Source: Afipia sp. P52-10 | GTDB lineage: Bacteria > Pseudomonadota > Alphaproteobacteria > Rhizobiales > Xanthobacteraceae | NCBI RefSeq assembly: GCF_000516555.1 | Contig: NZ_AZSJ01000007.1 | Coordinates: 495,376-559,375 of the forward strand | Direction of reading: 5' to 3' | DNA length: 64,000 nucleotides | Shown here: positions 56,696-64,000 of the stretch, piece by piece | Layout: each line of letters starts with the position of its first letter | Numbering within the stretch: the stretch's first letter is position 1 | Notes under the pieces: model-generated | What the model saw: only the letters and a program-made list of their open reading frames with translations | What the model was told of the DNA's origin: nothing | The model's database searches: none | Made by a program: the position numbers and the translations under genes

Positions 56696-57253
56696 ATGAC
56701 CGCTCAGGATGGCCGCGAGGCCGAAGGATTCGTGTTCCTCGCCGCCTATATTGCCAGCATTCCGGTCGCCAACTGGCTGATCGGCAATGTCGGCACCGTC
56801 TGCGTGCCGCAGGGGCCGTGCCTCATTCCGGTGGCGCCGGGGCTGATGGCGCCGTCGGGCGTGCTGATGGTGGGACTGGCGCTGGTGCTGCGCGATCTGG
56901 TGCAGCGCCGGCTCGGCATCGGCTTCGGGCTCGGTGCGATCGTCGCTGGAACCGCGCTGTCCGGCATGCTGGCGCCGCTGCCGCTGGTGGTGGCCTCGAC
57001 CACCGCATTCCTGCTGTCGGAGCTCGCCGACTTCGCCGTCTACACGCCGCTGCAGAAGCGCGGCCTCGTGCTCGCGGTTTTGCTGAGCGGAATTGCCGGA
57101 TTGATCGCTGACTCGCTGATCTTCCTGTGGCTCGCGTTCGGAAGCCTGGATTTCCTGGCCGGACAGATCGTCGGCAAGCTTTGGACCGTGCTGCTGGCGC
57201 TGCCGGTGATTGCATGGCTGCGGCGGCGAGATCAGCGTTTGGGTTTGGCCTAA
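56696..57253 (+). CDS. VUT-family (YhhQ-like) putative queuosine precursor transporter
   Basis: The 185-residue membrane protein has about six hydrophobic helices (GFVFLAAYIASIPVANWLIG; VLMVGLALVLRDLVQRRLGI; VVASTTAFLLSELADFAVYT). RDLVQRRLG and SELADFAVYTPL match the conserved core of VUT/DUF165 proteins, for which E. coli YhhQ imports preQ0 and preQ1. The ATG at 56696 (MTAQDGREAEGF) lies 2 bases after queC, which supports the queuosine link. It is slightly shorter than YhhQ (221). Confidence 0.87.
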   Translation: MTAQDGREAEGFVFLAAYIASIPVANWLIGNVGTVCVPQGPCLIPVAPGLMAPSGVLMVGLALVLRDLVQRRLGIGFGLGAIVAGTALSGMLAPLPLVVASTTAFLLSELADFAVYTPLQKRGLVLAVLLSGIAGLIADSLIFLWLAFGSLDFLAGQIVGKLWTVLLALPVIAWLRRRDQRLGLA

Positions 57254-57307
57254 CGCTTCCGCATGATGCTAGCTTCGCATGATCAAAACGATCATCGGGA
57301 GGCAGCA

Positions 57308-58099
57308 ATGAGCGAGCAGGCGCAGGTCCTTGTCGAACGCGATGGCCCCGTCACCATCATTTCCATCAACCGCCACGAGCGCCGGAACGCCGTCGACGGC
57401 CATACCGCGCGGCTGCTGTACGACGCCTTTCTCGTCTTCGACGCCGACGACAGCGCCTCCGTTGCCGTGTTCACCGGCGCCAACAATGCGTTCTGTGCCG
57501 GCGCCGACCTGAAGAAAGTCGCAACAGGCGATCCGGAAAAGAAGCGCGAGCCGGGCGGGCTCAACACCCTGGCGCCGATGGGGCCGAGCCGGTTGCGTCT
57601 GAGCAAGCCGGTGATCGCCGCGGTCGAAGGGCACGCGGTCGCGGGTGGTATGGAGCTCGCACTATGGGCCGATATGCGCGTGGTCGGCGAGGGCGCGGTG
57701 TTCGGCATCTTCTGCCGCCGCTTCGGCGTACCGCTGATCGATCTCGGCACGATCCGTCTGCCACGCCTGATCGGCCACTCACGGGCGATGGACCTGATCC
57801 TCACCGGCCGGCCGGTCGAAGCGCAGGAGGCCTTCGCCATCGGTCTCGCCAACCGCCTGGTGCCGAGGGGTGAGGCGCTGGCACATGCCGTCGCCCTCGC
57901 CAAGGATCTCGCCGCATTTCCCCAGGCCTGCCTGCGCAACGACAAGCGTTCGGCGCTGGCGCAATGGGACCTCGACGAGGAGGCGGCGATCATCGACGAG
58001 ATGAACGGCGGCCTGAAGGTGATCGCGTCCGGCGAAACGGTGGCCGGCGCCACCCGCTTTGCCAGCGGCGCCGGCCGTCACGGCCGCTTCCGGGAGTGA
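57308..58099 (+). CDS. Crotonase-family protein (enoyl-CoA hydratase-like)
   Basis: This 263-residue crotonase-fold protein has oxyanion-hole segments NAFCAGADLKK and AVEGHAVAGGMELALWADMR. Canonical hydratases use two glutamates. The first is present (GGMELA), but the region of the second reads FGIFCRRFGVPLIDLGTIRL, with no glutamate in place and extra residues. Another crotonase reaction (isomerase, hydrolase or decarboxylase) is therefore possible. The ATG at 57308 (MSEQAQVLVERDG) is chosen over an ATG 45 bases upstream. It precedes another crotonase by about 195 bases. Confidence 0.9.
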   Translation: MSEQAQVLVERDGPVTIISINRHERRNAVDGHTARLLYDAFLVFDADDSASVAVFTGANNAFCAGADLKKVATGDPEKKREPGGLNTLAPMGPSRLRLSKPVIAAVEGHAVAGGMELALWADMRVVGEGAVFGIFCRRFGVPLIDLGTIRLPRLIGHSRAMDLILTGRPVEAQEAFAIGLANRLVPRGEALAHAVALAKDLAAFPQACLRNDKRSALAQWDLDEEAAIIDEMNGGLKVIASGETVAGATRFASGAGRHGRFRE

Positions 58100-58293
58100 T
58101 CAAGCCGGTTCAATGAATCGACGCAGATGCCTGCTGCTGTTCTGGAATCTTCGGGTCCACCTCCGGCAAGCCTTGGCTACTGAATTCGGCTCTGAGTGCT
58201 TGGATGTTAAACAATCGCCGTTCAAGATGAGGCCACGCACGCGCAACGAATCCGGGGCGCTGAACGAACCAACAACAACGAAGGGCAGGACCT

Positions 58294-59100
58294 TTGGCGG
58301 ACTTTGTAACGATAGAGAGGGGCCTTGGGCCGGACGGCCGGGTTGCGGTGGTCCGCTTCGACCGTGGCGATGGTATCAATGCGCTGTCGCCGCAGGCGAT
58401 GCGCGAATTGACCGACGCCGCACGCAGCTTCGAGGATGACACCAAGACTACCGCGGTCGTGCTGACCGGGACGGCAAAGGCGTTCAGCGCCGGGTTCGAC
58501 CTGAAGAACGAGGAGCTGCGTGCCCGCAACACCATGGACACCGGTACGCTTCGCCACCATCTCAAGCTTGGGCCGCGGCTGACCAAGGCCTGGTACGACA
58601 TGGAGCAGGTGACGATCGCGGCGATCGAAGGCTTCTGCGTCGGCGGCGGTATCGCGCTCGCCGTCGCGCTGGATTTCCGCATCATGGCCCGCGATGCGCA
58701 TATCCGCGTGCCGGAAATCGGCCTCGGCATCAACATGAGCTGGCAGACCGTGCCACGCATGCTGCACCTGATCGGGCCGGCGCGAACCAAGCAGGCGGTG
58801 ATCCTGGCCGACCAGCGGATAACGGCGGAGCGAGCTTATGAGTGGGGGCTGGTGGAGCAGGTGGCCGAACCCGGCAAGGCGTTCGACACCGCCTACAGCT
58901 TCGCCGAAAGTGTCGCCGCGCAGCCGCCGCTTCCGGTGCTGATGACGAAGCAGACGGTGAACCGGCTGACCGGCGCGCTCGATGATCTCACCAGTCACAT
59001 GGAAATGGATCAGTATGCGCTCGCGTTGAAGACCGACGATCGCGTCGAAGGCGTCGCCGCGTTCCTCGAAAAGCGCAAGCCGCGCTTCAAGGGGCGGTGA
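58294..59100 (+). CDS. Crotonase-family protein (enoyl-CoA hydratase/isomerase-like)
   Basis: This 268-residue crotonase-fold protein begins with a TTG at 58294 (MADFVTIERGLGPDG) preceded by aagggcagg. Oxyanion-hole segments are AFSAGFDLKNEE and AAIEGFCVGGGIALAVALDF. The first catalytic glutamate of hydratases (GGGxELA) is alanine here (GGGIALA), while the second is kept (IRVPEIGLGINM). This pattern is common in isomerase-type or unassigned members. The C-terminus is basic (LEKRKPRFKGR). The acyl substrate is unknown. It is followed by the cation transporter gene 47 bases later. Confidence 0.88.
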   Translation: MADFVTIERGLGPDGRVAVVRFDRGDGINALSPQAMRELTDAARSFEDDTKTTAVVLTGTAKAFSAGFDLKNEELRARNTMDTGTLRHHLKLGPRLTKAWYDMEQVTIAAIEGFCVGGGIALAVALDFRIMARDAHIRVPEIGLGINMSWQTVPRMLHLIGPARTKQAVILADQRITAERAYEWGLVEQVAEPGKAFDTAYSFAESVAAQPPLPVLMTKQTVNRLTGALDDLTSHMEMDQYALALKTDDRVEGVAAFLEKRKPRFKGR

Positions 59101-59147
59101 CCGGCGCTTGATCGGCGGGGCCGAGGTGAGACAAAGGGAGAGGCGGC

Positions 59148-60044
59148 ATGCATGGAGGCGGCCACGGCACGGCGGCCGGCAAACACGCCGGGCGGCTCAC
59201 CTGGGCGTTCATTCTGACGGCCAGCTACATGGTCGCCGAGGTGATCGGCGGTCTCATCACCGGCAGCCTCGCGTTGCTGGCGGATGCCGCGCATATGCTG
59301 ACCGATGCGGGCGGGCTGCTGCTGGCGCTGATCGCCATCCGCTTCGCCCAGCGCGAGGCGACGCCGCAGCGGACCTACGGCTACCTGCGCATGGAAATTC
59401 TCTCGGCGCTGGCCAACGCCATCGTGCTGCTGCTGTTGACCGTCTATATCCTCTACGAGGCGGTGCAGCGCTTTCTCGCGCCGCCGGAGATCATGAGCCT
59501 GCCGATGCTGATCGTCGCCGTGATCGGCCTCGGCGTGAATCTCACCAGCATGTGGCTCTTGGCCGGAGGCTCATCGGAAAGCCTGAACGTGAAGGGCGCC
59601 TATTTCGAGGTGCTGAGCGACATGCTCGGCTCGGTCGGCGTCATCGTCGCAGCGCTCTTGATGATGTGGAAGGGCTGGACCATCGCCGACCCGATCATCG
59701 GTGCGGGCATCGGCCTGTTCATCGTGCCGCGCACCTGGATTCTGCTGAAGCAGGCGCTGCATATCCTGATGGAAGCCACGCCGCCGCATGTCGATATGGC
59801 GGCGCTGGAAAAGGAGCTTGCGGGCATCGACGGCGTGACCGCGGTGCATGACCTGCATGTCTGGACCATCACCTCGGGCTTCGACGCGCTGAGCTGTCAT
59901 CTGGTCGTGCGGACCATGGACAACAACGTAGCGATCCTGCGCGAAGCGCGGCGGCGCATGAAGGACGGCTTCCACATCGACCACGTCACGATCCAGATCG
60001 AGGACGAAGCGCTGCGGGCGGAGGAGGCGGTGCTGCACGTCTGA
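59148..60044 (+). CDS. Cation diffusion facilitator (CzcD/ZitB-type) metal exporter
   Basis: This 298-residue inner-membrane proton-coupled exporter handles Zn2+/Co2+/Cd2+. It has a short His/Gly-rich N-terminus (MHGGGHGTAAGKH). Six helices include YMVAEVIGGLITGSLALLAD, with the metal-binding DAAHMLTDAGG in TM2 and SDMLGSVGVIVAALLMMWKG in TM5. The cytoplasmic C-terminal domain has DLHVWTITSGFDALSCHLVV. The transport-site H/D pattern resembles zinc members. A GC-rich hairpin follows the stop. No metal regulator is adjacent. Confidence 0.93.
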   Translation: MHGGGHGTAAGKHAGRLTWAFILTASYMVAEVIGGLITGSLALLADAAHMLTDAGGLLLALIAIRFAQREATPQRTYGYLRMEILSALANAIVLLLLTVYILYEAVQRFLAPPEIMSLPMLIVAVIGLGVNLTSMWLLAGGSSESLNVKGAYFEVLSDMLGSVGVIVAALLMMWKGWTIADPIIGAGIGLFIVPRTWILLKQALHILMEATPPHVDMAALEKELAGIDGVTAVHDLHVWTITSGFDALSCHLVVRTMDNNVAILREARRRMKDGFHIDHVTIQIEDEALRAEEAVLHV

Positions 60045-60050
60045 AGAACG

Positions 60051-60072
60051 AGGAGGGCGCTGGCGCCCTCCT
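60051..60072. terminator. GC-rich hairpin between convergent genes
   Basis: Perfect 10-bp arms aggagggcgc (60051-60060) and gcgccctcct (60063-60072) enclose a 2-base centre, just 7 bases after the cation exporter stop. No T-run follows, so termination efficiency is uncertain; it may act for both convergent genes. Confidence 0.5.
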
Positions 60073-60134
60073 GACCCTCGGCCATCGCGCGTCCGGACGC
60101 CCTGCCCGGAACGCCGGAACGCGACGATCGGGCG

Positions 60135-60962
60135 TCAGCGGCCCTTGAAATCGGCCGGACGCTTCTCGACGAACGAACGGATGCCTTCGCGGAAATCGTC
60201 CGTGCGGAACAGCGGCAGCAGTTGCAGGTAAACGCGCTCGACGTGCTCGTTGAAGCCTTCCGACAGTCCCACGCGCATCATGCGCTTGGCTGCCTGCACG
60301 GCAAGCGGCGCGTTGGCGGCGATTTCGGCGGCGAGGGCGCGGGCACGCGGCATCAGTTCGGCGTCCGGCACCACGTCGTTGGCGAGCCCCATGGCGAGGC
60401 TTTCCTTGGCCGACAGGGTGCGGCCCGAATAGATGATCTCGGCTGCCTTGGCCCAGCCGATCATCCGCGGCAGAAACCAGGTTCCGCCGGATTCCGGCAC
60501 AATGCCGCGCTTGACGAACGCCGCCGCCAGCTTGGCGCTTTCGGCCATGATGCGGATGTCGCAGCCGAGTGCCGTGTCCATGCCGTAACCGGCCGCCGCG
60601 CCGTTCAGCGCACAGATGGTCGGCTTGTCCATGTTGAACAGCACCGTCGGCGGGATCTTCTTGATGTCGATGGTGGTGCGGACGGTCTCGGTCGGCGCAC
60701 CGATACCTTTGCCGCCGGAAGCGCTGACCAGATCAAGCCCGGCGCAGAACATCCGGCCCTTGGCCGTCAGGATCACCACGCGCACCGCCGGGTCGGCATC
60801 GGCCTTGAGCAGGAGCTGCGCCAGCAAGTCGAGCATCGGCCGCGAGATCGTGTTCATCCGCTCTGGACGGTTGAGCGTGATCACGGCGATACCATCATCG
60901 ACCGCATACAGAACCTCGGGCTCGGTGGCGCTGGCAGCTTGAGCGTGGGCGGTCTGCGACAT
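60135..60962 (-). CDS. Crotonase-family protein (enoyl-CoA hydratase-like)
   Basis: This 275-residue crotonase-fold protein has oxyanion-hole segments RMFCAGLDLVSASG and CALNGAAAGYGMDTALGCDI. In place of the first hydratase glutamate it has Asp (GYGMDTA). Near the second site it reads FVKRGIVPESGGTWFLPRMI, the glutamate lying in the position used by several isomerases and PaaG-like enzymes. The C-terminus (SFVEKRPADFKGR) is typical of beta-oxidation-associated paralogues. It is divergent from the acyl-CoA synthetase gene across a 348-base gap with a candidate operator, so the two may be co-regulated. Confidence 0.9.
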   Translation of the reverse strand: MSQTAHAQAASATEPEVLYAVDDGIAVITLNRPERMNTISRPMLDLLAQLLLKADADPAVRVVILTAKGRMFCAGLDLVSASGGKGIGAPTETVRTTIDIKKIPPTVLFNMDKPTICALNGAAAGYGMDTALGCDIRIMAESAKLAAAFVKRGIVPESGGTWFLPRMIGWAKAAEIIYSGRTLSAKESLAMGLANDVVPDAELMPRARALAAEIAANAPLAVQAAKRMMRVGLSEGFNEHVERVYLQLLPLFRTDDFREGIRSFVEKRPADFKGR

Positions 60963-61310
60963 GGGAGTTCCTCGGGATTTCCTCGGGGATTGGTCGTTGT
61001 TTTGTGGGCGCAGCTAAGAGGGAAAGCGGCAAACGCGCAAGCGGCGCGCTGGCTGGCGGTCATGCAAGGGCACGGCCACGCTCATATCAAGAATTCGCAT
61101 AAGACATATTATGGAATATTTTGTATGCCAAAGTTATGCTGACGGGCCAAGGGCTTGGCGAATAAACCTGAAGCCTGGACGCAAGCCGCGGCCGGATTTG
61201 TCTCTGGCAGATACTTCGCCCGCATGGATTGATCCAGCGCTTGGCGTCGCCAGCCGATCGCGCGTAAAGAAAGACCGGGACTACAACCAAGAAGACCGTT
61301 CGAGGACGCC
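60963..61310. other. Divergent promoter region between a crotonase and an acyl-CoA synthetase
   Basis: No gene is seen in these 348 bases. The centre (about 61085-61140) is AT-rich compared with its surroundings and contains the dyad at 61097-61128. The part near 61310 is purine-rich before the synthetase ATG but has no strong Shine-Dalgarno. Confidence 0.55.
61097..61128. promoter_or_regulatory. AT-rich dyad, candidate operator between divergent acyl-CoA genes
   Basis: Two 14-base half-sites (61097-61110 and 61115-61128) around a 4-base centre match as inverted repeats at 11 of 14 positions, starting gcata and ending tatgc. Size and position suit a TetR- or MarR-type repressor site, but no such regulator is adjacent. 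Confidence 0.45.
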
Positions 61311-62960
61311 ATGGACAAGATCGTCAGCCAATATGACATGGGGCTCGACAAGACGCCCGCCAACTTCGTGCCGCTGTCACCGGTGAGCTTCCTGGAGCGC
61401 TCGGCGCACGTCTATCCCCGGCTCACCAGCGTCGTCCATGAGGCCCGTCGGTTCACCTGGGCTGAAACCTACGCGCGCTGCCGCCGGTTCGCGTCTTGGC
61501 TCGCCCGGCAAGGCATCGGCCAAGGCGATACCGTCGCAGCGATGCTCCCAAACATCCCGGCGATGTATGAGGCGCATTTCGCCGTGCCGATGGTCGGCGC
61601 TGTGCTGAACGCCCTGAACACCCGGCTCGACGCCGGCGCGATCGCGTTCATGCTCGAACACGGCGGCGCGAAAATCCTGCTAGTGGACCCAGAATTTTCC
61701 ACCGTGATCGCCGATGCACTGGCGCGGATGACCGGGCCGAAGCCGCTGGTGATCGACGTCGATGATCCGGCGTTTGCCGGTGGCCAGCGGATTGGACAAA
61801 TCGAGTACGAGGCGATGCTGGAGACGGGCGATCCAGCCTTCGCCTGGTCGCTGCCGAACGACGAATGGAACGCCATCGCGCTGAGCTATACGTCCGGCAC
61901 CACCGGCAACCCGAAAGGCGTCGTTACCCATCATCGCGGCGCGTATCTGAACGCCGTCAGCAACATTCTCTCCGGCAATCTCGGCCAGCATCCAATCTAT
62001 CTCTGGACGCTGCCGATGTTCCATTGCAACGGCTGGTGCTTCCCATGGACGATTGCGGCCTCAGCCGGCGTCAACGTCTGCTTACGCAAGATCGATCCGG
62101 TGAAGATCTTCGAGCTGATCGCCAAGCACGGCGTCACCCACATGTGCGGCGCGCCGATCGTTTACACGACGTTGATCAACGCGCCGTCGGCGCCGCGCGG
62201 CGAGGCGGCGAAGCAGGTGGACGGCCTGGTGGCTGGTGCTTCCCCGCCGGTCGCCATGATCCAGGGTGCGGAAGAGATCGGCATCAAGCTCACCCACGTC
62301 TACGGCCTCACCGAGGTCTACGGCCCCGCCTCCGTCTGTGCCGAGCAACCCGGCTGGGACGACCTGCCCGTTGCCGAGCGCGCCAAGCTGAAGCGGCGCC
62401 AGGGGGTTGCCTATCATCTGCAAGAAAACGTCACGGTACTCGATCCAAAGACGATGCAGGAGGTGCCGCGCGATGGTGAAACCATCGGCGAGGTCATGTT
62501 CCGCGGCAACATCGTCATGAAGGGGTACTTGAAGAACCCCGCCGCCACCCGCGAGGCCTTTGCCGGCGGCTGGTTTCACACCGGCGATCTCGGCGTGCTC
62601 GATGCCGAAGGCTACGTCATGATCAAGGACCGCTCCAAGGACATCATCATCTCCGGCGGCGAGAACGTCTCGTCGGTGGAGGTCGAGGATGTGCTGTGCC
62701 AGCATCCGGCCGTGCTGTTCGCAGCCGTGGTCGCCAAGCCCGACGCGAAATGGGGCGAAGTGCCCTGCGCGTTCCTCGAACTGAAGGACGGTGCCAGCGC
62801 AACCGAAGCCGAAATCATCGCCTTCTGCCGCGATCAGTTGCCCGGCTTCAAGACGCCGAAGGCGGTCGTGTTCGGCGTGCTGCCGAAGACTTCGACCGGC
62901 AAGATCCAGAAGTTCGAGTTGCGCAACCAGGTGAAGTCGGCGTCGGCGATCGCAAACTGA
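61311..62960 (+). CDS. Acyl-CoA synthetase (AMP-forming, fatty-acid ligase family)
   Basis: This 549-residue ATP-dependent acyl-CoA ligase has the P-loop-like motif SYTSGTTGNPKGVVTHHRGA at about residues 194-213. The adenylate-binding YGLTEVYGP, hinge motif GWFHTGDLGVLDAEGYVMIK, and C-terminal KTSTGKIQKFELR with the catalytic lysine are intact. Overall it resembles medium-chain (AlkK-like) ligases; chain-length preference is inferred only. The ATG at 61311 (MDKIVSQYDMGLDK) fits the family. It is divergent from a crotonase gene and converges with the acetyltransferase gene. Confidence 0.94.
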   Translation: MDKIVSQYDMGLDKTPANFVPLSPVSFLERSAHVYPRLTSVVHEARRFTWAETYARCRRFASWLARQGIGQGDTVAAMLPNIPAMYEAHFAVPMVGAVLNALNTRLDAGAIAFMLEHGGAKILLVDPEFSTVIADALARMTGPKPLVIDVDDPAFAGGQRIGQIEYEAMLETGDPAFAWSLPNDEWNAIALSYTSGTTGNPKGVVTHHRGAYLNAVSNILSGNLGQHPIYLWTLPMFHCNGWCFPWTIAASAGVNVCLRKIDPVKIFELIAKHGVTHMCGAPIVYTTLINAPSAPRGEAAKQVDGLVAGASPPVAMIQGAEEIGIKLTHVYGLTEVYGPASVCAEQPGWDDLPVAERAKLKRRQGVAYHLQENVTVLDPKTMQEVPRDGETIGEVMFRGNIVMKGYLKNPAATREAFAGGWFHTGDLGVLDAEGYVMIKDRSKDIIISGGENVSSVEVEDVLCQHPAVLFAAVVAKPDAKWGEVPCAFLELKDGASATEAEIIAFCRDQLPGFKTPKAVVFGVLPKTSTGKIQKFELRNQVKSASAIAN

Positions 62961-62988
62961 CACGTGACGCGCAGTCTGCGTCTACGTG
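62961..62988. terminator. Hairpin between convergent acyl-CoA synthetase and acetyltransferase genes
   Basis: Arms cacgtgacgc (62961-62970) and gcgtctacgtg (62978-62988) pair over 10 bp with one bulged base, loop gcagtct. It starts directly after the synthetase stop codon and includes the acetyltransferase stop. There is no T-run, so it is only a probable bidirectional terminator. Confidence 0.4.
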
Positions 62989-63440
62989 ATCGCCTTCTGC
63001 ATGAACACACTAAGCGGATCGGGCGCATAGTCCGCAAACGGCCCGCAGGACTCAAACCCTGCGCGTGCGTAGAGCGCGAGCGCGGCATCGTTTCTGATGC
63101 CGGTTTCGAGCCGGAGCAGGGACACGCCCTCTTCCCGCGCCCTGCTCTCCAGATCATCCAGCAAAGCTTTCGAGATGCCCTTGCCGCGTTCCGCCGGCAC
63201 CACCCACATGCGCTTCACTTCCGCCCAATCGCCGAACAACACCAACGCCGCCGTACCAATGACAGCGCCCTTGTCCTTGCGCGCGACAATGAAATGGACG
63301 TTGGCCGCACGCAGCGCCTCGACCGGCCGGATGTGATTGCTTTCGGCCGGATAGAGCGAAGCACTGTAGCGCTCGCCATCCAGCAGCAGCGGCAGGATTT
63401 CGACACTGCCCGGATCGGCCCGTTCGATCGTGATCGTCAT
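62982..63440 (-). CDS. GNAT-family N-acetyltransferase
   Basis: This 152-residue protein has the GNAT fold. Beta strands and the acetyl-CoA loop are visible in MWVVPAERGKGISKALLDDL (the Q/R-x-x-G-x-G/A type motif is RGKGIS), followed by RLETGIRNDAALALYARAGF and ending ESCGPFADYAPDPLSVFMQK. The YARAGFE motif is a hallmark of small GNATs. The acceptor substrate is unknown. It lies 21 bases downstream of the MBL-fold gene on the same strand and may be co-transcribed with it. Confidence 0.92.
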   Translation of the reverse strand: MTITIERADPGSVEILPLLLDGERYSASLYPAESNHIRPVEALRAANVHFIVARKDKGAVIGTAALVLFGDWAEVKRMWVVPAERGKGISKALLDDLESRAREEGVSLLRLETGIRNDAALALYARAGFESCGPFADYAPDPLSVFMQKAIT

Positions 63441-63461
63441 CGCCGTGGTCCAACAGCGCCG

Positions 63462-64000
63462 CTAATCCACGGTCAACTGCATGCCGTCATAGGCCGGCAC
63501 GATGCCCGGCGGCAACTTCTGGCGCAGCACCTCGTAATCGATGTCGGTATGCATGTTGGTGATAACGCCCCGCTCTGGCTTCATCAGCGCAAGCCACGAC
63601 AACGCCTGCTCGACATTGGTGTGGCTCGGATGCGGCATCCAGCGCAGGCCGTCGATGATCCAGAGCTTCAGGTTCTGTAGTTGCGCCAAGCTCGCGCGCG
63701 GAATGTCGTTCATGTCCGGCGAGTAGGCGATGTCGGCGAAGCGATAGCCCAGTGCCGGGATGTTGCCGTGGTCGACCAGAAATGGCTGCAGGGTGAGGGG
63801 ACCGCCCTTTCCTTCGATCGTCCGCTCCTCGCCTGCCTCCACGAAGCGACTTTCGAGGATCGGCGGATAGTCGCTGCCCGGCGGCTGCACGAAACAGTAC
63901 GAGAATCGCGATAGCACATCGCGCGCGGTCGATTGATTGAGATAAACCGGAATGCGCGAGCGCTGGTGCATCACCACCGAGCGCAGGTCATCGATGCCGT
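63462..64000 (-). CDS. MBL-fold metallo-hydrolase, PhnP-like (3' part, runs off the window)
   Basis: This is the C-terminal ~179 residues of a metallo-beta-lactamase-fold hydrolase; the 5' part continues past the right edge. Visible segments are LQPFLVDHGNIPALGYRFAD (with the metal-binding DHG), AYSPDMNDIP, LWIIDGLRWMPHPSHTNVEQ and TNMHTDIDYEVL. These match the PhnP/YcbJ-like phosphodiesterase group annotated near TatD genes in many alphaproteobacteria. The frame is open through 64000. The substrate is unknown. Confidence 0.88.
   Translation of the reverse strand, partial: GIDDLRSVVMHQRSRIPVYLNQSTARDVLSRFSYCFVQPPGSDYPPILESRFVEAGEERTIEGKGGPLTLQPFLVDHGNIPALGYRFADIAYSPDMNDIPRASLAQLQNLKLWIIDGLRWMPHPSHTNVEQALSWLALMKPERGVITNMHTDIDYEVLRQKLPPGIVPAYDGMQLTVD

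Overview
The window is a chromosomal segment of a GC-rich alphaproteobacterium. It most likely belongs to the Bradyrhizobium/Rhodopseudomonas/Afipia group of the Hyphomicrobiales. The evidence is the aapJQMP amino-acid importer, a large alphaproteobacterial porin, a PopZ-type polar protein next to valS, and the gene order dusB-ntrB-ntrC-ntrY-ntrX-dat-hfq-hflX-mazG together with a fused ispDF. I identify the lineage from gene content and order, not from a database match. I see no prophage, insertion sequence, CRISPR array or plasmid function.

Layout. 1-3822: the aap ABC importer for L-amino acids (aapJ is cut by the window edge). 3877-6285, minus strand: a cysteine synthase and a cyclopropane-fatty-acid synthase. 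6714-17812: a drug-efflux operon with an outer-membrane lipoprotein, a membrane fusion protein and two different RND pumps (MdtABC-like), followed by an SbmA/YddA-like ABC exporter. 17819-21082, minus: a single-chain biotin-dependent acyl-CoA carboxylase. 21248-23754, minus: the ycjX-ycjF pair. 23.8-30.5 kb: a more variable stretch with tRNA-Cys, tRNA-Asn, several tiny genes, a Crp/Fnr regulator, a porin and a PAS-only protein. 30.5-36 kb: a TolC-family protein, popZ and valS. 36-43 kb: alkyladenine glycosylase, lipA, a FlaR-like kinase, an MFS/spermidine-synthase fusion, a RatA/Coq10-like protein, cinA and ispDF. 43.1-53.4 kb: dusB, the two nitrogen two-component systems ntrBC and ntrYX, a D-amino-acid aminotransferase, hfq and hflX. 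53.5-64 kb: succinate-semialdehyde dehydrogenase, mazG, queC with a VUT-family transporter, three crotonase-fold enzymes, a cation diffusion facilitator, an acyl-CoA synthetase, a GNAT acetyltransferase and the end of an MBL-fold hydrolase.

How the genes work together. Amino-acid uptake (aap), nitrogen sensing (ntrBC, ntrYX) and Hfq form a nitrogen theme. The acyl-CoA synthetase, the crotonases and the single-chain carboxylase form a fatty or organic acid degradation theme. The RND and SbmA-like systems and the TolC homologue handle export.

Most of the window is ordinary core genome. The items most worth a second look are: the 24.6-25.3 kb gap, which holds two plausible unlisted small proteins and a 14-bp tandem duplication; several strong dyad symmetries in regulatory gaps (6374-6404, 27906-27921, 30267-30290, 61097-61128); a hairpin lying between a Shine-Dalgarno and a start codon at 15802-15829; crotonases that lack the usual catalytic glutamate pair; an NtrX that lacks the sigma-54 contact loop; and the enlarged AapM. 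I found no clearly new multi-gene system.
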